Source of the DNA: Stephanodiscus triporus
Taxonomy: Eukaryota; Bacillariophyta; Thalassiosirophyceae; Thalassiosirales; Thalassiosiraceae
Assembly (NCBI GenBank): GCA_036939755.1
Contig: JALLAZ010000501.1
Location: 1 to 14,744 of the forward strand
DNA length: 14,744 bases
Reading direction: 5' to 3'
Shown here: piece after piece, positions 7,418 to 14,744 of the stretch
Layout of the letters: the number at the start of each line of letters is the position of its first letter
How positions within the stretch are numbered: the stretch's first letter is position 1
Position numbers and translations under genes: made by a program
Notes under the pieces: generated by a model
Databases searched by the model: none
What the model saw: only the letters and a program-made list of their open reading frames with translations
Told to the model about the DNA's origin: nothing

Positions 7418-10400
7418 ATGCGACCTCTCCCGCCATTGAAAATAATGCCTCTACCTGGAAGATTCAACGCTGCCTCCGCCTCCGCCGCCGCGTCGCCAGA
7501 GCCGCCCCAACGGCAACGGAGCGTGAGCGTCGGGAGGAAGAAATCGAATACAATGCTCGAGAACGCGTCCACCGAGGAGCTCTCAGTCCTCGTGCTGACC
7601 ATTCAGGATGAGTATGCCAAACTTTCCAAAGAAAAGGCCTCGGCTGACGAAACCATCAACAGCCTCAACCAGCAGTACCAGGATGCTTTGGACGAGATAT
7701 GCTCAGTTCGCGAACGGGTGCACGACCTCGAGGTCGAGAACGAGGAGGTTCGGTCCATGATGGAGACGCAGACCGTCGAGTTCGAGAAGAGCGCATCCGA
7801 GATCGCGTCGATCGAGAGCCTGAAGAGGGATGCCGATCGGGCCCTCATGCAGAGCGAGGCGCAGACGACCGCCATGAGGGAGGCGCTCGTTGGGGAAATA
7901 TCGCGTATGACCGCCCAGTTGTCGATGTATGCCAAGGAGGTGGGGGAATTGCAGGAGGAGAAGGATTCGCTCGAGGCAGAGAATGCAAAGATGCACGGGG
8001 ATCTGATCCTGGCTAGAAGGGATGCCGAGCGGGCGAGGTTGGAGGGGACCATGTCCTACGAGGAAACGACGAGGATGTTGCAAGAGACCGAAATGCGGTT
8101 GACGTCCGAGCTGGAAGAATTGCAGCACAAATTCGAAATTGAAAGGAACGTTGTCGACCAGCAGAAGACTCAGATTGACAACCTCGAATCCGAGTTGGAG
8201 GGACACCAGGAAGACTCCGAAGCGGCCGCGCGATCCTACGAGGCTGCGATATCCGAGCTGAAGTCTAGATTAGAAACGTTGCAGTCCGAGACATCACAAG
8301 ACATGAGTGACCTTCAGGCAGAAAGGGATGAGTTGCTAGACGAAAGAAAAGAGTTACTGCAACGGACAGATCGTTCAGAACGGGCAGCCCGACAGCTTGA
8401 TGGGGAGCTCAAGGAGGTGAGTGTGATTATTATTTCCTTACATTTGAAGTCGTGTTTTTTATTCCCTCTCTAATTGACCCCCCCCCCCCCCTCGTCGAAA
8501 GATTCACATGGATATGAATGCCTTGCGGGAGGAATATGATTCGCGTGTCTCTGATTTAAATGCTGAAATTGAACGTGTCAGAGAAAAGTACGAGAAACAA
8601 TTGAATGACAAAACCAATGAGAGCAACGAACAACGCGATCGGGCTATTGTCCTACAGAAGGAATTAGATGAGACAAAGAAAAAAATGGAAGCGCTTGAGG
8701 GCGATAATGCCGATTTACAGGAGACGGTGGAGGCCATGGAGAAGAACATGGCTGCCGTACGTGCCGATTTTGCGACGCGTGCGGACGTCGCCAGGGAGGA
8801 GGCGGTCGCGCAGAAGGAAGAGTACGAAGAGCAGTTGGAACAGCTAAAAAATGAATTGGACGACAAAAAGAAAGAGGCGAGGGAGGCATCACATCAAAAT
8901 AATGTGGCGAAAGATGCAGTCCGTAAACTCGAGCAGGATTTAGAAGTCAAGATGGTGATGTTAGACAAGGCCGAGACAGAGCAACAATCGATGAGAGAGA
9001 TTTATGAGGGGAGGATCGATCGCATGAGGGCAGAGCTGCAAAATTCCAAGGAAGAACACATGAAAGAAATAGGTGACATTTTTGATGAAAATGAAAAAAT
9101 GAAGAAGGAACTAGATGAAGAACGGATGCAGAAGCGTTCGGCTGAGTATCGCGTGCGCAGACTAGAGGACGAAGTTGAGATAGGGAAAGAACTTCTGGAC
9201 CAAGCGAAGAAAGCCACGGAGGAATCCAAGGAAGAATACGAGGTAAGTAATGCACCACTAAACCAGCGTCTTTTCTGACTTTTCTCAATCTTGCCTGTTT
9301 TGTACGTTGTCGCGACGACAGCATGTCATGGAGAATCTTATGATCAAGATGAATGAGGCCAAGGATGATGCAGATGCCAAGGAAGAGGAAATCGCTGCGC
9401 TTCGAATACAGCTTCGAAAAGCAGAGTTGGAAAAAAATAGGTCGGATGATAAGATTGAGATGCTTACAGCCGACAAAGAAGAGGCTGAAGCAAATGCCAA
9501 TAAGTTTCAGGAGCAGATCAATGCCACCATTCGGGAATATGAAACGAAAATCGATAATATCACCATGAAATATCTGGATAAGATTGACAAGCTCAACAGC
9601 GAAAAGGCAGATGTAGAAGATCAGTTGCATGATTTGCAGGATGAGCACGAGAAAACATTGTCTGATTTGAAAGCCACCGAGACAGAACTTTCGGCGAACA
9701 AGTTCGCATACGAGAGACGAATTGAGAATCTTGAGAAGGACTTGGACAGTACAGTCGAGACATTGGATCGTAAGATTCAGTCGCTGGAAAATGAACTTAA
9801 TAAAGTTCACGATGATAACGATGAGTTGGCAAAGGAGAGGCAGAAGCTCACTGTACATGTCCGCAATTTGGAGGCTGATCGTGATGAAGCCAATAGCGCT
9901 CGTCAAAAATTGACAGAGCAACTCAACATCGAACGGGAGGAGCATGACGCCAACATTGATGAAACGACCGCAAGTTTTACTCAGGTGAGTTGTTTCTAGC
10001 CTTTTACAAGATAAATTTATACTGCAGGAGTGATTCTTACAATAATGATTGCAGCTTGTCGATAAGCTCATGGCAGAGCGGAAAGCATTGACTGAGTCCT
10101 TGAACCAGGTAGAACACGATTTTGCTGAAAAGGAGAGCAATTTTAATATCGTGTTACAAGAAATGAATGACGAGAGGAAAAGTTTTGAGGCTAAGATCTC
10201 ACGCCTCAGCAAGGAGAATGATGACATGAGTCGCAATATTCTTGAACTCTCGTCGCAGAAAAAGGAGGCTATGGATAAGATCCGAGGCCTGGAGGAGGAA
10301 GTATCCGATGCAGATGGTGCCATTGACGATGCCAAGGCTGCGATTCAGGCACTCTTAGAGGAGAAGAAGGCCGCAGATGCTCGTATTTCAGACCTTAAGA

Positions 10401-12127
10401 ATGAGCGGTCCAATATTGAACAAGCCACGGATCAGCTTAGGAAACAAATATCTGCCATCAAAAAGGAGCAGGAGTCAAAAATGTTTAAGGTTCAGGAAGA
10501 AAATGATGAGCTCAATCATGCTGTGATAGTGCTGAAGATGGAAAAGAAAGAAGCCGTCGAGAAAATTTCTAACCTCGAGAATGAAGTCGATCAGGCAGAA
10601 ACAGCCATTGGTGATGCCAAGAATGCACTTCATAAGCTCATACGTGACAAGGAGGAAGCGAATATGCGCATTGAGAATCTGGAGGAGGACTTAGCACATG
10701 CCCAATCAACGATTGATGCCATGACAAATAGCATGTCCCAAGCCAGGCAAGAATACGAGGCAAAGATCGACAGCCTGATGTCGGGCCTTGCCACAGCGCA
10801 TGAGGTTCATGCCTCACGAAGTGTGGCCGGTAGTGATTATTCACAAGCGCTGACACGTTCAGAGTCACGAAGCACTGCTTACTCGATACCTGAGCGCAGG
10901 AGCCAGTTTAGTGGTAGCAAGGACTTGAATTCGTTCGACAGCTATAGGAATAGTACTGCAAGCGCCAGCAAGTCAGCAATAGATGATAACAAGGCAAATA
11001 CTCGCCGCGCCGGTATTACCAACCGGGCTGTGGTGCCGTATGGCGAGGAAAATATCAAGACTAATTTTGACAGAAAAAAAGGGCTGGCAGTGGATATTGA
11101 AAACATGACGATTGCATCAGAACTGACTGATATTGATCGATCGTATGCCTCTGGAAGATCTAGGAGTACTGGCAGGGTACGGAGCGCAGTAAAAAGTAAA
11201 TCTTTTCACGCGGGTGATGGTGATCCTACCGAAGACTCAAAAAAATCCATGGCCACACCGCCGTCCCACAATAGAGGAAAATCGAATCTTGACCTCGCTA
11301 GGACATTTTTGAGTGAGGAGTCAGGAGGAAATAATACATCTCGAGCAAGCAGCAGATCGAGGTCAAGGTATCCGCAGGACAGTAGGGATAAGTTTGATGA
11401 TTCAAAATCCCTCAGTGGCCAATCCCTAAATAATAACTCTCGAGCAAGCAGCAGATCGAGGTCAAGGTATGCTCTGGACAGTAAGGATACGTTTGATGAT
11501 TCAAAATCCGTCAGTGGCCAATCCGTAAATAATAACTCTCGAGCAAGCAGCAGATCAAGGTCAAGGTATGCTCAGGACAGTAGGGATACGTATGATGATA
11601 CAAAATCCGTCAGTGCCCAATCACTTGGTGGCGCTTCGATGTACAACGATTCAAAGAGCATCGGATCAAAAGGTTTTGGTGGAAACTACGAAGGAGACTT
11701 GAATGCCAGAGGCGAACGAGATGGATATGGTGTCTTCGTTGCGGACAACGGTAACAAGTACGAGGGGGAATGGAAAAACGATAAGCGCGACGGTCACGGC
11801 AAGGCTCAGTATAACACCGGAGACGTATACATCGGCAGCTGGAAGAATTGCAAACGCCATGGTCATGGTACGATGTACATTGAAAATGGAGACGTATACG
11901 AAGGTGGTTGGAACAATGGCTTCAAGGACGGCCCTGGAACGTACAGATGGAGGGATGGAGAGGTGGATGTCAGTCGCTACAGCTCGGATTATCGCGTTGG
12001 GGAGGGCGTCCGCTGGAGCGTGGATAGGAGTAGGGCCTTCCGACTCGTTCGGGGAAACGTTCAAGACGAAATCGATCTCGGGGAAGCTGATCAAATTGCT
12101 GCTGGTCTTGGCCTTTCGCCGCCATGA
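7418..12127 (+). CDS. Giant coiled-coil protein with Ser/Arg repeats and C-terminal MORN repeats
   Basis: Exons 7418-8416, 8502-9242, 9322-9984 and 10055-12127 join in phase 0 to 1491 residues. An in-frame TGA at 7379 makes 7418 the first ATG; 7445 is a possible alternative. Residues about 45-1045 are almost unbroken heptad-type, Glu/Lys/Leu-rich coiled coil, including a 95-residue internal repeat. Residues 1046-1229 are Ser/Arg/Asn-rich and disordered-looking. Three 33-residue units with SRASSRSRSRY span 1230-1328. Four MORN units span about 1346-1440 (NYEGDL, KYEGEW, VYIGSW, VYEGGW, each with a following DG.G or HG.G). The tail has SRYSSDYRVGEGVRWS, which I recall from other diatom MORN proteins. 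A rod that tethers cytoskeleton to membrane through MORN is a reasonable inference; SR-rich repeats are possible phosphorylation sites. No motor, kinase or SMC ATPase motif is visible. I know no named orthologue. Confidence 0.85.
8417..8501 (+). other. Intron 1 of the coiled-coil/MORN gene
   Basis: 85 nt from GTGAGT to GAAAG, phase 0. A run of 14 C (8478-8491) forms the pyrimidine tract just before the acceptor. The spliced product continues the coiled coil as ELKE-IHMDMNAL. Confidence 0.88.
9243..9321 (+). other. Intron 2 of the coiled-coil/MORN gene
   Basis: 79 nt from GTAAGT to GACAG, phase 0. Splicing joins KEEYE to HVMENL inside the coiled coil; reading through gives a stop at 9276-9278. 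Confidence 0.88.
9985..10054 (+). other. Intron 3 of the coiled-coil/MORN gene
   Basis: 70 nt from GTGAGT to TTGCAG, phase 0. Splicing joins ASFTQ to LVDKLM. An earlier CTGCAG at 10022-10027 would make an intron of only 43 nt and is less likely. Confidence 0.88.
10193..10762 (+). repeat. Diverged 95-residue tandem repeat within the coiled coil
   Basis: Residues about 848-942 and 943-1037 align without gaps around KKEAMDKI/KKEAVEKI, AIDDAKAA/AIGDAKNA and ARISDL/MRIENL. The 95-residue period is not a multiple of seven, so the repeat is an inherited duplication rather than heptad regularity alone. Boundaries are approximate. Confidence 0.6.
11339..11635 (+). repeat. Coding minisatellite, three 99-nt units
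   Basis: Units start at 11339, 11438 and 11537, each with TCTCGAGCAAGCAGCAGATC or a near copy. Each encodes 33 residues with SRASSRSRSRY, DS.D..DD.KS and SxQS. The third unit diverges at its end. Copies are close enough for length to vary between alleles. Confidence 0.88.
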
Positions 12128-12756
12128 GGTCTATGCTTTGTGGTGTGTGTTTTTTTTACGTTTTTATTTAGTCAAATGAATGTTATTTAATCTTCACTCT
12201 GAGCCTTCCACACATGACTACTTACTTAGTTAACTATAAAAAGAAATAGTCAATTGATAATTTGCTCGAGAAACAGAGATTGGTCGCAAATACCACACCA
12301 TACGTTCCAAAAAGTGGGAGGGTGAAAACTTGCAGCCGACAAGGAGAGTCGAACTCAGCAGCCTGATGCATTTTATATCGCGAAAGAGATCGACTCCATG
12401 AGCTCGGATGTTCGACACACGAAAAAGGATTTTTTCAGTGGCAAGGCCATAAACTCGAACTGCGCGGCAGTATTAACATATACATTGTAGGGCAGCGAGG
12501 GATGATCTAATGTTTAATACTGTACTGGCCACGTCGGGGGTTGCCGTTCATGGCACTAGAGCACAAGGGAGGGATCGAGCCCGAGGAGAATACCCAGAAT
12601 CAACGACGAACGAACATGCCATGACCGGTATTTCATGGTGTATGGGCACTCGTTTTCCATGCAGCAATGTATTGACTCTTCTGTGCGAGATCAATTCCAG
12701 AAGCACATCAAAACTCGTCACGCTCATTGTCGTCTTTATCAAAAGCACATAATCTC
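12128..12756. other. Intergenic region, no supported gene
   Basis: The start is the 3' flank of the coiled-coil gene, with a run of T at 12149-12156. Several short segments resemble tRNA T-arms but no cloverleaf can be folded. Short frames on both strands show no domain. Confidence 0.4.
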
Positions 12757-13148
12757 TCACACCCGAAATAAACCCTTCAAGCAATAATCTGGACTGATGG
12801 TTACATAGTTATCCAATCGATCCATTTTGGACCCTGGCTCTTGGTAAGGAAGATAATGGAACGTTTCCCCATAGGTACGAACGGGGAACGCGTCCTCGAC
12901 CTCGAGAATCCATTCATGGTAAGAAGGGGCGCTGACGATGGGCCCAGACGGAGGGGATATCACGGGAGCTAGAGGCTGGCGGCGAATATCGCGGCCAACG
13001 CCCTGGGAGTGCAAGTCGTGGCCGAGGAGGGAGGGACGGAGGGGGTGAGGGATGGCATTGAATCCCTTCCAGCTGTTGGACCGAGGACGACGATACCAGG
13101 AGCGACAGCGACGACAACGACAAGGAGCAAGTTAAGTGTAGTATGCAT
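12757..13148 (-). CDS. Candidate small secreted protein, two exons (speculative)
   Basis: A minus-strand frame open from 13131 to the TGA at 12759-12757 has no N-terminal ATG but reads like protein at its end (PSYHEWILEVEDAF, TYGETFHYLPYQEP). In another frame an ATG at 13148 begins a signal-peptide-like MHTTLNLLLVVVVAVAP. A GT donor at 13096 (CCTG|GTATCG) and an AG acceptor ending at 12969 (CTCTAG) would join them in frame to 87 residues with a 128-nt intron. A stronger-looking acceptor (CTCCCAG, before about 13005) gives the wrong frame. No family is recognised. The model rests only on frame and signal-peptide logic and could be wrong. Confidence 0.22.
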
Positions 13149-13393
13149 CGCAGCGCTCGAGGATAAAGGACTTCATTTATCGTTCCGGATATCCTACCCT
13201 TATGCATCATTCATATAAATTGCAGCAGTAAATGTCACGCGTACTTATTCAGTTGACAAACTTTCAACGTATAAGAGCGCTGCGAGAGCAAAGGTATGGC
13301 AAAAGACGAGAAAACGATCCAATCGTTCCCCGCTCCATGCCCCGCATCTCCGAAGGGAAACGCATTTATGGGGTCAAAACATTACTCATCGGT

Positions 13394-13995
13394 CTAATGG
13401 TAAGGGATGTAGTTGCAGCGGCAGTAGTGCGCGAACACATCTCGGTACGTGAATTGATCCATGATCATCATTGCTGCGCGTGCGATCGTGTCGGGACTGT
13501 AATGTCCATATCCACGACGATGCCGCCGGTCCGCGAAGGGGAAATGCTCCAATTCGCGCGTGAGAGATCGCAGCATCAGCTTGGCGGGGTTCAGGTCCGG
13601 CGATCGCGGGGGGAGGAAGTGCAGGAGTATGCCGTGATAATCCCACGCGTAGTCCTCGAGGGTGGACGCCTCCCCGCCTCGATGGTAGGTGGCGTTGTTC
13701 AAAACCAGCACGTCCCCCCGTCTCAAATGACCCACGGCGATGGCCCGCAATACGGTATCCGCGAAGGTATCCGAATTGCCCCTACCGCCCGCGTGTACGT
13801 AGTAAAAGAAGGGCGTCGTGTTATCGCGATGCGATATGCTCGATATGCCAATGACGTTGTACGTCCCGCGCCCCGATGGTCTTCTCGCCGCAGAATTTTC
13901 AACCGATGGGGATCCACGCGACGAATCACATCCCAATGCTCCATCCTTCTTAGGATATTTTCGTGGTTCAATACCATCGCGTTGGTATGAGTAGA
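13394..13995 (-). pseudogene. Decayed DDE transposase (diatom-type, IS630/Tc1-like late motifs)
   Basis: The minus-strand frame ending in TAG at 13394 carries the late part of a DDE transposase: YNVIGISSI, GHLRRGDVLVLNNATYHRGG, then FLPPRSPDLNPAKLMLRSL and a C-terminal MDQFTYRDVFAHY. The family norm is LDNA..H for the second Asp and SPELNPIE for the third acid; here they are Asn (13697-13699) and Lys (13580-13582). The upstream piece lies in another frame (HWDVIRRVDPHRLK, about 13901-13942). After a shift at a run of T (13896-13899), a third frame gives KFCGEK (13881-13895), where I would expect an Asp-Glu motif. The first Asp is therefore probably Gly. The main frame has no ATG before the DDE part (a GTG at 14167 only). 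No terminal inverted repeats were found. It is almost certainly dead as an enzyme. Confidence 0.8.
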
Positions 13996-14167
13996 CAGCC
14001 GAGGAGGACGGGGGGGGATTACTCAACCTGCGAATGGCGTCGAGTCGCTTGTTTGTGCGACGGCGACCAAAGCTGCTCGCTGCTAGGCTGGCGCGGCGCG
14101 CGATTGACGCCGCCCTCTCCAGCCATGCAGTTAGAGGTAAGCGAACAATATCTCTATGTACCCACAC

Positions 14168-14440
14168 TTCACGCAGGAACTACATATAGAGAGTCCGTAC
14201 CAAATCACCTACGATATCGCCGAAACGCGCCATATCTACAAAACTCGAAAAATGAAAATGACGAGGGTGGTGGTGGCACAAAAAAAAAATAATAAGAGAT
14301 CATTCATCATTCATCATTATTCATCATTCATTTTATCCAACCACATCCATCATCCTCTCAACAGCAGCAGAGCCAGCCAGGGTCCAGAGAGAAAGGCCGG
14401 GAGCAAGGAGAAGACAGGAATAGGAACCAAGATAGATATC
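14168..14440. promoter_or_regulatory. Upstream region of the WD40 gene with ATCATTC-type repeats
   Basis: A run of 9 A (14281-14289) is followed by imperfect CATTCATCATT repeats (14301-14333) and CAGCAGCAG. The frame stays open upstream of 14441 to about 14141, with ATGs at 14156, 14252 and 14258, but composition is that of a leader. The sharp rise in GC at 14441 supports that ATG as the start. Confidence 0.4.
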
Positions 14441-14744
14441 ATGATCGTCGTCGGCGGACACTTCGACCCGAACGACGTCGAGGACGAGTCGAATCCGTAC
14501 CCCCGCCCCCTATTCCTCCTGCCCCTCCCCCCCATCCGCGACGACGACGACGTCTTCGTCGACGATGGCGGGGAGGTGGACGTCCTCGCCTACGGCGGCG
14601 ACGACGGTCGCGTCCGCCTCCTGCCCCCCGTCGTCGACGTCGACGGCCGTTCGCCGACGACGGTCAGGAGGTACGACGACGAGGTGCGAGCGATCGCCGC
14701 GTCCGCCGACGGCCTCCGCGTGGCGGTCGGCTTCGACGACGGCT
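14441..14744 (+). CDS. WD40-repeat protein, N-terminal part (cut by window end)
   Basis: The ATG at 14441 opens 101 codons without a stop up to the window edge. After an Asp/Pro-rich start (residues 1-47), two blade-like segments appear: VDVLAYGGDDGRVRLLPPV at about 49-67 and YDDEVRAIAASADGLRVAVG at about 79-98, followed by FDDG. The pattern of hydrophobic strand, A.S.DG..VAVG.DDG is typical of WD40 propellers. N-terminal propellers of Ctf4/WDHD1-like proteins look similar, but the fragment is too short to decide. Codons are extremely rich in GAC, GTC and CGC compared with every other gene here. The alternative start at 14156 is less likely. Confidence 0.65.
   Translation, partial: MIVVGGHFDPNDVEDESNPYPRPLFLLPLPPIRDDDDVFVDDGGEVDVLAYGGDDGRVRLLPPVVDVDGRSPTTVRRYDDEVRAIAASADGLRVAVGFDDG

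Noticed and set aside
8947..10335. 462-codon minus-strand open frame opposite the rod gene
   Set aside because: It is antisense to coiled-coil exons. Lys/Glu-rich codons read backwards give Phe/Ser/Leu-rich frames without stops. The plus strand has consensus introns in frame and recognisable repeats.
12300..12600. Possible tRNA genes (several TCGA-containing arm-like segments)
   Set aside because: T-stems have mismatches, and no acceptor stem or anticodon arm can be paired, so no cloverleaf forms.
13232..13990. 252-codon plus-strand open frame
   Set aside because: It overlaps the transposase relic on the opposite strand and shows no domain; the minus strand carries the recognisable motifs.
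13100..14300. Terminal inverted repeats or target duplication around the transposase relic
   Set aside because: I compared both flanks by eye and found no matching inverted ends or clear direct duplication.
14156..14440. Longer WD40 reading frame starting at ATG 14156
   Set aside because: The frame is open, but it crosses an A run and ATCATTC repeats with leader-like composition; coding composition begins at 14441.

Overview
The window looks like nuclear DNA of a diatom or a close stramenopile relative. The evidence is: short spliceosomal introns (70-94 nt) in protein genes; a plastid protein with a bipartite pre-sequence carrying an Ala-Phe cleavage motif; a Pro/Thr-rich, single-pass surface protein of the sort common in diatoms; MORN-repeat modules; and a DDE transposase relic with the late motifs I remember from diatom elements. 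No database search was possible, so family names rest on motif reading and memory.

Layout, left to right. (1) 253-1779 (+): three-exon gene for a thylakoid-targeted protein joining an NTF2/SnoaL-like domain to a PAP/fibrillin domain; its first intron appears to be GC-AG. (2) 4419-2283 (-): two-exon gene for a Pro/Thr/Ser-rich protein with one C-terminal membrane segment, convergent with gene 1. (3) 4976-5272 (+): a 98-residue MORN protein, divergent from gene 2. (4) 5273-7417: a gene-poor stretch with an exact-length 225-bp tandem duplication (6050-6499) and no convincing gene. (5) 7418-12127 (+): four-exon gene for a 1491-residue protein with about 1000 residues of coiled coil, three 33-residue Ser/Arg repeats and a terminal block of four MORN repeats. 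(6) 12128-13393: mostly noncoding, with one weak candidate for a small secreted protein on the minus strand. (7) 13394-13995 (-): a decayed DDE transposase with changes at all three catalytic positions. (8) 14441 to the end (+): the very GC-rich start of a WD40-repeat gene, cut by the window edge.

The genes do not form a pathway. Gene 1 belongs to plastid lipid or thylakoid biology, gene 2 to the cell surface, and genes 3 and 5 share the MORN module, which in other eukaryotes is linked to membranes and cytoskeleton. The most original parts are the coiled-coil/RS-repeat/MORN protein, the NTF2-fibrillin fusion with its GC-AG intron, and the triply altered transposase. I found no sign of a bacterial-type system, CRISPR array, rRNA or convincing tRNA.
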